Of a stretch of DNA of 11,631 nucleotides, positions 6,718-11,631 are shown in pieces; positions within the stretch are counted from its first letter, which is position 1, and the number at the start of each line of letters is the position of its first letter. Both the position numbers and the translations under genes were made by a program. Location: positions 1-11,631 of the forward strand of contig VBLA01000255.1 in assembly GCA_005879245.1 (NCBI GenBank), written 5' to 3'. The stretch comes from Deltaproteobacteria bacterium. GTDB taxonomy: Bacteria; Desulfobacterota; Binatia; DP-6. The notes beneath the pieces were generated by a model that worked only from the letters and a program-made list of their open reading frames with translations, did not search any database and was not told where the DNA came from.

Positions 6718-7526
6718 GCGCCGGGGACGAAGCCGGCGCGCGAGGTCTCCTCCGCGATCGAGAGCCCGTCGTGCTCATCGATCGCAAGGAGCGAACCTAC
6801 CTCCGTGTGCTCCGGCAGGGCGGGCGCATGTCGATCCGCGGCAACGCCCTGGCCTGCGATGCGCTGATCGGGCTGCCCGAGGGTAGCGTCGTGGAGACGG
6901 CAGGCGGCGACCCCCTCATCGTGCTCCGTCCGACCTACGCCCAGCTCATCCCGAACCTGCCCCGGCGCGCACAGCCGATCTATCCCAAGGACGTGGGACC
7001 GATCCTGCTCTGGGGGCACATCGGACCCGGGGACCACGTCGTCGAGGTGGGTACGGGGCCGGGCGCCCTCACCATCGCGCTGCTGCGGGCCGTTGGACCG
7101 ACGGGCCGGCTGGTCTCCTACGAGGTCCGCCTCGATTTCGCACAGATGGCGTCCGAGAACGTGACGCGGTACCACGGCGAGGCCGCCAACTGGACGCTCC
7201 GCACGGCGGACGCCTTCGAGGGGCTCCTCGAGCGCGACGTCGACCGTCTGGTGATCGATCTCGCCGAACCGTGGCGCTTTCTCCCGGTCGCCGCGCCCGC
7301 CCTCCGTCCCGGTGCCGTCCTGACCAGCTTCTTGCCGACCGTGCTCCAGGTGAAGGAGCTCGTCGACGGCCTCCGCGCACACGGCGGATTCGGCTGCGTC
7401 GAGACCCTCGAGACGCTCGTCCGCTTCTGGCACGTCCGCGACCGGAGCGTTCGACCGACGCACCGGATGGTCGCGCACACGGGCTTCCTCGTCTTCGCCC
7501 GCCGTCTCGCCCGAGACGCACTTTGA
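6714..7526 (+). CDS. trmI: tRNA (adenine(58)-N1)-methyltransferase TrmI
   Basis: TrmI uses S-adenosylmethionine to make m1A58 in the tRNA T-loop. The 270-aa product has a small N-terminal beta domain (LIDRKERTYLRVL, RGNALACDALIG), then LRPTYAQLIPNL and the family signature QPIYPKD at 87-93. The SAM-binding loop EVGTGPGALT is at 111-120, the strand-2 acid in SYEVR (Glu 137), catalytic-region DLAEPW at 182-187, and the C-terminal RPTHRMVAHTGFL. These align well with bacterial TrmI, and length is normal (about 255-280). The frame is open far upstream, but GTG 6714 overlapping the ttuA stop (GTGA) gives the expected N-terminus; upstream residues in this frame are Arg/Gly-rich shadow of ttuA. The GTG of Val 19 is a less likely start. 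No Shine-Dalgarno, so translational coupling is probable. Confidence 0.92.
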   Translation: MSAGDEAGARGLLRDREPVVLIDRKERTYLRVLRQGGRMSIRGNALACDALIGLPEGSVVETAGGDPLIVLRPTYAQLIPNLPRRAQPIYPKDVGPILLWGHIGPGDHVVEVGTGPGALTIALLRAVGPTGRLVSYEVRLDFAQMASENVTRYHGEAANWTLRTADAFEGLLERDVDRLVIDLAEPWRFLPVAAPALRPGAVLTSFLPTVLQVKELVDGLRAHGGFGCVETLETLVRFWHVRDRSVRPTHRMVAHTGFLVFARRLARDAL

Positions 7527-7540
7527 CGCACACGGTCGCG

Positions 7541-7560
7541 GTCGGGTAGACGAGCCCGAC
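7541..7560 (+). terminator. Weak stem-loop after trmI
   Basis: GTCGGG (7541-7546) pairs with CCCGAC (7555-7560) across an eight-base loop, 15 bases after the trmI stop and just before the next promoter. There is no T run. It may separate the two transcription units, but the stem is short. Confidence 0.3.
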
Positions 7561-7572
7561 ACCATTCCGCAA

Positions 7573-7601
7573 TTGACTCCCCGTGGACCCTATAGTAGCG
7601 T
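7573..7601 (+). promoter_or_regulatory. Promoter of the cyclo-ligase-like gene (TTGACT-17-TAGCGT)
   Basis: TTGACT (7573-7578) and TAGCGT (7596-7601) are 17 bases apart, matching the ttuB promoter in spacing and in the TAGCGTCC string. The predicted start point near 7608 lies downstream of the in-frame GTG at 7583, so it selects ATG 7631 as the real start, with a leader of about 23 bases. Confidence 0.6.
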
Positions 7602-7630
7602 CCGGCCAGGTCGCGCCCGCCCGGCTCGCG

Positions 7631-8371
7631 ATGACGAAGTCGGAGATCCGCCAGAAAGTCTGGCAGACGTTCCAGCGTGAAGGTGTGGCGCGGTTCCCCG
7701 GCGCGCTCGGGCGGATTCCGAACTTCGCTGGCGCCGAACGAGCAGCGCAGCTCCTGCGTGAGATGGCAGTGTGGCGTCGGGCGCTGGTCGTCAAGGTCAA
7801 TCCCGACGCGCCGCAGCTCCCCGTGCGCCGGCTCGCGCTCTCCGAGGGCAAGATCCTCTACATGGCCGTGCCGCGGCTACGCATGGAGAAGTGCTTCGTC
7901 GAGATCGATCCGCAGCGGCTCGGGAAGAGAGCGTTGCTCGCCGCGAGCATTGCCGGCGCGTGCCGCCATGGCCGTGCGGTGTCGCCCCGCGAGATGCGGC
8001 CCGTCGATCTCGTCGTCTGCGGCTCGGTCGCCGTCGGGCGTGACGGGGCGCGGCTCGGGAAGGGTGGCGGCTATTGCGACCTGGAGTACGGACTCCTGCG
8101 CGAGGAAGGGAAGGTCCGGGAGTCGACGCCCATCCTCACCACCGTGCACCCGCTCCAGGTGGTTGCCGAGCGGATCACCATGCTGCCGCACGATCTCCCG
8201 GTGGACTTCCTCGTCACCCCGAGCGAGGTGATCGCGACGCGTCCCGCTCATCCGCGACCGCGCGGCATCTACTGGGACCTTCTCCGCCCCCTCAAGATCA
8301 ACACCATCCCCCTCCTCCGAAAGCGCCTGCGGCGCGGCGGCACCGGCACCGGGTCTCCCCGCCGGCTCTAG
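7631..8371 (+). CDS. 5-formyltetrahydrofolate cyclo-ligase family protein
   Basis: Classical members convert 5-formyl-THF to 5,10-methenyl-THF with ATP. This 246-aa protein belongs to the divergent branch that also includes archaeal and MTHFSD-like proteins. It begins MTKSEIRQKVW (the family's N-terminal basic helix), has GKILYMAVPRL at 73-83 and PVDLVVCGSVAVGRDGARLGKGGGYCDLEYG, with the nucleotide-binding GKGGGYCD at 143-150, and later TTVHPLQV and LPVDFLVTP. The usual GYYDR is GYCDLEYG here, so activity on 5-formyl-THF is not assured. ATG 7631 is preferred to GTG 7583 because the promoter at 7573-7601 overlaps the latter. The C-terminus is a basic tail ending in a stop that shares CTAG with the opposing gene. 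No folate pathway gene is adjacent. Confidence 0.85.
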   Translation: MTKSEIRQKVWQTFQREGVARFPGALGRIPNFAGAERAAQLLREMAVWRRALVVKVNPDAPQLPVRRLALSEGKILYMAVPRLRMEKCFVEIDPQRLGKRALLAASIAGACRHGRAVSPREMRPVDLVVCGSVAVGRDGARLGKGGGYCDLEYGLLREEGKVRESTPILTTVHPLQVVAERITMLPHDLPVDFLVTPSEVIATRPAHPRPRGIYWDLLRPLKINTIPLLRKRLRRGGTGTGSPRRL

Positions 8372-8910
8372 CCCCGCTCTACCCTGGCTCTACCCCCCCG
8401 GGTGGGCCTCCTCCGCGAGCTGACCTTTCGTGGGCGCTGCACCAGGAGGAGCGCGCAGCGTACGGCTTCGTCGGCGGTGCGTGCGTGCACGACGCCTGGG
8501 ACCATCCGCCAGCCGCCGAGCACCACAACCGGGCGGCCGATCGCACATGCCAGCGCGATCTCGGCGAGCGTCCCGTGCTCGCCGGGGAGCGCGATGAGGG
8601 CATCGCCGGCGGCCGCGACGAGCACGTTCCGCGCGTGACCCATCCCGGTCGGGATGACGATCGACAGATGGCGGTTGGCGCGCGCGGGGTCGTAACCCGG
8701 GATGAGGCCGACGACCGAGCCGCCCGCCGCGGCGGCGCCCCGCGCGGCCGCTTCCATGACGCCCCCCAGGCCGCCGCACACGAGCACGGCGCCAGCGGCT
8801 GCGACCTCGGCGCCCACCGCGCGCGCCAGTCGAGCGGTCCGCTGGCTGCACTGGCCGCCGCCCGCGACGGCGATCTGGACGCGGAGGCGGGCACGCGTCC
8901 CCTGCCTCAC
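8368..8910 (-). CDS. TIGR00725/LOG-like Rossmann protein
   Basis: The 180-aa product has the fold shared by LOG (lonely guy) nucleoside-monophosphate phosphoribohydrolases and SLOG/DprA-like proteins. Seen: an N-terminal strand IAVAGGGQCS at 13-22, VLVCGGLGGVMEAAARGA near 42-59, VVGLIPG, TGMGHARN near 88-95, and PGEHGTLAEIA at 109-119, corresponding to the family's PGGxGTxxE. The second Gly is replaced by Glu, which also separates it from canonical LOG enzymes and makes the substrate uncertain. A basic C-terminal tail (RPRKVSSRRRPTRGGRAR) is unusual. GTG 8910 overlaps the HAD stop by four bases (GTGA) and gives the right N-terminus; the open frame further upstream is a shadow of the HAD gene. 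It is the last gene of a four-gene operon and ends within the convergent cyclo-ligase stop codon. Confidence 0.85.
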   Translation of the reverse strand: MRQGTRARLRVQIAVAGGGQCSQRTARLARAVGAEVAAAGAVLVCGGLGGVMEAAARGAAAAGGSVVGLIPGYDPARANRHLSIVIPTGMGHARNVLVAAAGDALIALPGEHGTLAEIALACAIGRPVVVLGGWRMVPGVVHARTADEAVRCALLLVQRPRKVSSRRRPTRGGRARVERG

Positions 8911-9539
8911 GGTGTGACCAGCAGTGGCGCGAGCTCGCAGAGACCCCGCAGGCGGAAGCGGGGCGGCGTGGCCCCATCGGGCACGCCCCCGCCCCGGGCG
9001 TCGATCCACGCCGCGTCGACCCCGGCGGCGCGCGCACCGAGGACGTCCTCGGCGAAGGTGTCGCCCACGAAGAGTACCTCGTCGGCCCCGAGTCCGGTGG
9101 CAGTGTCGTCGAAGTTGCTGACCAAGCCGAGCCGGTAGCGCGGGCGGAGCGCCTCGAGCAGTGCACGGTGCTCGTCGGGAAGGATCGTCGCGGTGGCGAT
9201 CAGCGCCATGTGGGCGCGCGAGAGATGAACCGCCGCCTCGGCCAGCCGCGTGTCGTCGCATCCGACTCGCTCGAGGGCGCGCCGGAACCTTTCCCGCGAC
9301 GGCAGCTCGACGTGATCGGACGTCCGCCCCCGTGCCATCTCGTCGCTCACCGCGACGAGTGCCTGAAGAAACCCTTCGGGCGTCGTGCCGGGCGCCCACG
9401 TGGCGAGCGGGCCCGCCAGGCCCGCAACCGTGGTGCGGATGCGTTCGCTGCCCACCTGCATTTCGGGCAAACGACCCGGCTCGAAGGTGATCAGCGTCCC
9501 GAAGAGATCGAGAAGGACGCCACGATAGGGCGCCGGCAT
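8907..9539 (-). CDS. HAD-superfamily hydrolase lacking the motif III segment
   Basis: This 210-aa protein belongs to the haloacid dehalogenase-like phosphatases. Motif I is LLDLFGTL with nucleophile Asp 11; the second acid is Phe, as in haloacid dehalogenase-type members. A helical cap runs to about residue 120. Motif II is LGLVSNFDD (Ser 141), and motif IV is LFVGDTFAEDVLGARAAG (Asp 160, Asp 165). Only about a dozen residues separate motif II from motif IV. Family members normally have roughly 50-60 there, carrying the conserved Lys and KP sequence of motif III. That part is absent at the DNA level, so this is an internal deletion and not a frameshift. The protein may be inactive or have changed function. 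It starts at ATG 9539, 19 bases after the DUF4149 gene, and overlaps the next gene by four bases. Confidence 0.86.
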   Translation of the reverse strand: MPAPYRGVLLDLFGTLITFEPGRLPEMQVGSERIRTTVAGLAGPLATWAPGTTPEGFLQALVAVSDEMARGRTSDHVELPSRERFRRALERVGCDDTRLAEAAVHLSRAHMALIATATILPDEHRALLEALRPRYRLGLVSNFDDTATGLGADEVLFVGDTFAEDVLGARAAGVDAAWIDARGGGVPDGATPPRFRLRGLCELAPLLVTP

Positions 9540-9548
9540 GTGGTCTGG

Positions 9549-9566
9549 CCTATTCGTCCTATTCGT
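9549..9566. repeat. 9-bp tandem duplication CCTATTCGT x2
   Basis: CCTATTCGT occurs twice back to back (9549-9557 and 9558-9566). On the minus strand one copy contains the His-Glu-stop end of the DUF4149 gene and the second fills the short gap before the HAD start at 9539. It looks like a simple slippage duplication of the stop region. Confidence 0.85.
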
Positions 9567-10026
9567 GTAGAGCGGCAGCCGACAGCCCGAGCCCCATGAC
9601 CGCCGCGAGGAGCGCAGCCGCGTTCAGGCCGACGGCGAGGCGGTGCGCGCGCTGAAAGGGCTCGCTGTCCGACGGCGCCTGCCCGGCCGCGTGCGCGGCG
9701 GCGCGGAGGCGCTGCGCCCGCGGATGAACGACCGTGCCGGCGATGACGGTCGCCACGAGCCCGAGCGCCACGACCACGGCCGTCGCCGTCCAGAGCCTCG
9801 GCAGCGCCGCCCGTCGTCCGAGCCCGACCGCGCTCACGAGTGTCACCGTGGCCGCGCCGATGCCGATCGTGTAGTAGCGGGGGAAGATCGCGCTCACCAA
9901 CTCCCCGGCGGGTGCCGGGCCGAGCACGCTGAAGATCGCCGGCGCCGCGACGAAGGAGAAGAAGACGACCTCGCCGATCCACACGCTCAGGGCGAGGAGG
10001 TAGCAGAGACGGAGGAGGGCGGTCAC
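9559..10026 (-). CDS. DUF4149 (TMEM205-like) membrane protein
   Basis: The 155-aa protein is hydrophobic with four predicted membrane segments, near residues 3-30, 50-72, 80-100 and 130-152. It starts with the family-typical LCYLLALSVWIGEVVFFSFVAAP and continues through AIFPRYYTIG. The polar stretch around residues 103-130 (HPRAQRLRAAAHAAGQ, SEPFQRAHRLAVG) fits the extramembrane loop of DUF4149. The function of the family is unknown. Start is GTG 10026, which overlaps the DUF2203 stop by four bases (GTGA). No Shine-Dalgarno is seen, so coupling is likely. The stop codon lies in the 9-bp tandem duplication. Confidence 0.85.
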   Translation of the reverse strand: MTALLRLCYLLALSVWIGEVVFFSFVAAPAIFSVLGPAPAGELVSAIFPRYYTIGIGAATVTLVSAVGLGRRAALPRLWTATAVVVALGLVATVIAGTVVHPRAQRLRAAAHAAGQAPSDSEPFQRAHRLAVGLNAAALLAAVMGLGLSAAALHE

Positions 10027-10445
10027 TGGAGGTAACGCGGGCCGGTCGATCCGGGCAGCGCCTGACGGCCGGCGAAGCCGTCCTCGATGCGGTGCCAGAA
10101 CGCCACTTCCGGCTCACCGAACTGCCAGCACAGATAGACCACCTCGCCGTCGCGCTCGCTCGGAAAGTCGATCAGACCGAGCTGAATGTCCTTGAGCACG
10201 ACATTGCCCGTCTGGATCTCGTCGACGACCGACTCGAGCTCCTCGGCCAGGGCGCGCGCCGCCGGGCGCTGGCGCAAGAGCTCCTCGGTGGAGACCGCCG
10301 CAAGGTCGGTCTCGCTCTCGGCGGCCAGGCCCCGCAGCTCCTCGTGGAGGCGGAGTGCACTGCGCTGCAGGCGCTCCATCAAAATCCGAAGCCGCGGAAG
10401 GGTGGCGTTCGCCTCCTCGAGGGTGAAGAGCTTCTCGGGCCGCAT
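10023..10445 (-). CDS. DUF2203 family protein
   Basis: The 140-aa protein matches DUF2203, a soluble helical family of unknown function. It opens KLFTLEEANATLPRLRILMERL, continues with two long helices (about 10-45 and 60-85) likely to form a coiled coil, and ends with the conserved block VVLKDIQLGLIDFPSERDGEVVYLCWQFGEPEVAFWH and GFAGRQALPG. The helix LEESVVDEIQTG-like region before it is typical. ATG 10445 is chosen because the domain begins at residue 6 and a promoter lies immediately upstream; the open frame continues to 10700 but the added residues look non-coding. It is the first gene of the operon with DUF4149, HAD and TIGR00725 proteins, and is divergent from lon. Confidence 0.88.
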   Translation of the reverse strand: MRPEKLFTLEEANATLPRLRILMERLQRSALRLHEELRGLAAESETDLAAVSTEELLRQRPAARALAEELESVVDEIQTGNVVLKDIQLGLIDFPSERDGEVVYLCWQFGEPEVAFWHRIEDGFAGRQALPGSTGPRYLQ

Positions 10446-10455
10446 GTGCGGACGA

Positions 10456-10484
10456 ATGCTAGCCGCTTCGACAACGAGTGTCGA
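10456..10484 (-). promoter_or_regulatory. Promoter of the DUF2203 operon (TCGACA-17-TAGCAT)
   Basis: On the minus strand TCGACA (10484-10479) and TAGCAT (10461-10456) are separated by 17 bases. The -10 resembles the TAGCGT elements at 5569 and 7596. The predicted start point, near 10449, is only a few bases before the ATG at 10445, so the transcript would be almost leaderless. Confidence 0.55.
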
Positions 10485-10517
10485 GGCGATGCAGGGCGCG
10501 CACCCCCGCACGACGCC

Positions 10518-10546
10518 TTGTGCGGATACCACCCCTGCGTTACAGT
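10518..10546 (+). promoter_or_regulatory. Possible promoter of lon
   Basis: TTGTGC (10518-10523) and TACAGT (10541-10546) lie 17 bases apart, with three and four consensus matches. The start point would be near 10553, about 275 bases before the lon ATG. A closer promoter was not found. Confidence 0.33.
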
Positions 10547-10764
10547 TCCGCTCACGACAGCGCCGGGCGGGAGCCGCGCGGATGTCCATCCTTCGCCACG
10601 ACCGAGGGCTGCGTGCTGTGCCAGACGCGGCAGGCTCGCAGACCCTCAAGAGCCGCTCGGCAAGGTGAGGGGTGGTTCTCGGCTGGCCCTCGGCGCGCAT
10701 GGTGGCTCTCGGTGGACGTGTTCGAGCTCGAAGACAACATGATCAGGACGCCTGCCCCTGTGGA

Positions 10765-10789
10765 GCGCGCGCCGGTCGCGGGCGCGTGC
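10765..10789 (+). promoter_or_regulatory. GC-rich stem-loop in the lon leader
   Basis: GCGCGCGCC (10765-10773) pairs with GGCGCGTGC (10781-10789), nine pairs including one G-U, around a seven-base loop. It ends 38 bases before the lon ATG and leaves the Shine-Dalgarno free. There is no T run, so it is not an obvious terminator. In such GC-rich DNA it may be chance. Confidence 0.3.
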
Positions 10790-10814
10790 GGGTGCAGCGC
10801 GTGATCGTCTGGGT

Positions 10815-10820
10815 GGAGGA
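10815..10820 (+). promoter_or_regulatory. Shine-Dalgarno of lon
   Basis: GGAGGA lies seven bases before the ATG at 10828 and fixes the start. It is the strongest Shine-Dalgarno in the window, in contrast to most other genes here. Confidence 0.85.
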
Positions 10821-10827
10821 CTAGGGC

Positions 10828-11631
10828 ATGGCCGAAGACCCTCGAGAGCAGCCGCCGGAATCCGAGACCGACCCCCAGCAGCGCTTCTTCGGGTTCGACG
10901 AGGACATCAGCGGAGTGGCCGTGCCCTCGGAGCTCCCGATCCTCCCGCTCCGCGGTGTCGTCATCTTCCCGTCCGCGATCGTGCCGCTGCTCATCTCCCG
11001 GGGCGCCTCGCTGAAGCTCGTCGAGAGCTGCTTGCAGGGCGATCGCATGCTCGGATTGATGGCGCAGAAGAACCCCGAGGAGGAGGCGCCCGATCCGGAG
11101 GGGCTCTACTCGCGCGGCACGGCGGGCCGGATCCTCAAGATGCTCAAGTACCCGGACGGGAGCGTCCGCATCCTCGTTCAGGGTCTCAAGCGCATCGAGG
11201 TCACTCGCTACACCCAGCGCGAGGTGTTCCTGAAGGCCGAGGTCCGGCACCTGCAGGACGTCTTCGTTCCGTCCAAGGACCTGGAGGCGATCCAGGCGCA
11301 CATGGTGAACCAGTTCGCCAGGTTCGTGTCCATGATTCCCTACCTGCCCGATGAGCTGCAGGTGGTCGTGATGAACATCAAGGACCCGAGCAAGGTGACC
11401 GACTTGATCGCCTCCAACCTCAACATCGCACTGGAGGAGAAGCAGGATCTCCTCTCGACGCTCGACGTGCGCGCCCGGCTGGAGAAGCTCTCCACGATCC
11501 TCAACCGCGAGATCGAGCTCCTCGAGCTCGGGCACAAGATCCAGTCACAGGTCCAGTCCGAGCTCAGCAAGAACCAGAAGGAATTCTACCTCCGGCAGCA
11601 GCTGAAGGCGATCCAGAAGGAGCTCGGCGAG
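10828..11631 (+). CDS. lon: ATP-dependent protease Lon (N-terminal part; gene continues past the window)
   Basis: Lon degrades damaged and selected regulatory proteins in the cytoplasm. The first 268 residues are visible. A short acidic, Pro-rich lead (MAEDPREQPPESETDPQQ) is followed by the Lon N-terminal substrate-recognition domain. This starts at LPILPLRGVVIFPSAIVPLLI (about residues 35-55) and includes GTAGRILKMLKYPDG and QGLKRIEV. The helical linker follows, with IPYLPDELQVVVMNI and the signature EFYLRQQLKAIQKELGE at the very edge. The AAA+ and Ser-Lys protease domains would lie beyond the window, so catalytic residues cannot be checked. ATG 10828 has a strong Shine-Dalgarno. Lon is often heat-induced, but no heat-shock promoter is recognisable here. 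Confidence 0.95.
   Translation, partial: MAEDPREQPPESETDPQQRFFGFDEDISGVAVPSELPILPLRGVVIFPSAIVPLLISRGASLKLVESCLQGDRMLGLMAQKNPEEEAPDPEGLYSRGTAGRILKMLKYPDGSVRILVQGLKRIEVTRYTQREVFLKAEVRHLQDVFVPSKDLEAIQAHMVNQFARFVSMIPYLPDELQVVVMNIKDPSKVTDLIASNLNIALEEKQDLLSTLDVRARLEKLSTILNREIELLELGHKIQSQVQSELSKNQKEFYLRQQLKAIQKELGE

Larger units (their letters stand above)
10446..10827 (+). other. Intergenic region and long leader of lon
   Basis: No convincing gene is present in these 380 bases. The left end holds the divergent DUF2203 promoter. A possible plus-strand promoter lies at 10518-10546, which would give lon a leader of about 275 bases. The last 120 bases contain a stable GC hairpin and a short frame ending at 10804 with high GC in third positions (from about GTG 10715; its ending is GACGCSA), but start and homology are unconvincing. 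No heat-shock sigma32-type or CIRCE element was seen. Confidence 0.5.

Noticed and set aside
7523..7552. TTGACG-18-TAGACG as a second promoter after trmI
   Set aside because: It overlaps the trmI stop and a stem-loop, and a better promoter lies 50 bases downstream.
7573..7596. TTGACT paired with TATAGT (7591-7596) as a promoter
   Set aside because: The spacer would be 12 bases, too short; the TAGCGT five bases on gives the normal 17.
7583..7630. GTG 7583 as start of the cyclo-ligase-like gene
   Set aside because: It overlaps the promoter and precedes the predicted transcript start.
8074..9138. Plus-strand 354-aa frame over the HAD and TIGR00725 genes
   Set aside because: Antisense shadow; minus-strand frames carry recognisable motifs.
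10478..10804. 108-aa plus-strand frame before lon, with a CVLC motif resembling HIT protein N-termini
   Set aside because: Codon use is mixed, there is no clear start or Shine-Dalgarno, and the rest does not look like a HIT domain.
1..11631. Mobile elements, CRISPR, tRNA/rRNA or a new defence system
   Set aside because: No transposase, integrase, long inverted or regularly spaced repeats, tRNA T-arm pattern or defence-type domains were seen; all identified genes are housekeeping-like.

Overview
The window is a compact, very GC-rich stretch of ordinary bacterial chromosome. I see no insertion sequence, phage gene, CRISPR array, tRNA or rRNA. The gene set is a PlsB-type acyltransferase, a TtuB/TtuA/TrmI tRNA module, DUF2203, a TIGR00725-type protein and Lon. 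Together with the codon use, this suits an uncultured high-GC lineage such as Binatota, Rokubacteria/Methylomirabilota or a deltaproteobacterial relative. That placement is inference; no rRNA or single marker here settles it.

Layout from left to right. A minus-strand pair, manC then plsB (2977 to 1, plsB running off the left edge), overlaps by one base. It is divergent from a plus-strand pair, a membrane-anchored alpha/beta hydrolase and an RluA-family pseudouridine synthase (3051-4873), which also overlap by one base. A minus-strand zinc-ribbon protein of unknown function (5400-4933) converges on that pair and has a strong promoter and a structured leader. Next come ttuB-ttuA-trmI (5588-7526, joined by ATGA and GTGA overlaps) and a 5-formyltetrahydrofolate cyclo-ligase-like gene with its own promoter (7631-8371). 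That gene runs tail to tail, sharing a CTAG, into a four-gene minus-strand operon: DUF2203, DUF4149, HAD, TIGR00725 (10445 to 8368). Finally lon (10828 to the right edge, truncated) follows a roughly 380-base leader region.

The most coherent biology is the ttuB-ttuA-trmI operon. It combines a ubiquitin-like sulfur carrier, the tRNA U54 2-thiolase it feeds, and the m1A58 methylase acting on the same T-loop. This is a set best known from thermophiles. The carrier ends Gly-Gly-Thr-Gly instead of Gly-Gly, and its Gly-Gly codons also form the Shine-Dalgarno sequence of ttuA.

Regulatory reading. Several first-in-operon genes sit directly behind TTGAN/TCGACA-17 bp-TAGC(G/A)T-like promoters, with almost no leader and no Shine-Dalgarno. 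Of thirteen start codons only lon and ttuA have a clear one. Leaderless or non-SD initiation therefore looks common here. Other oddities are a HAD phosphatase lacking the segment that carries catalytic motif III, a hairpin plus seven-U leader before the zinc-ribbon gene, and a 9-bp tandem duplication over a stop codon.
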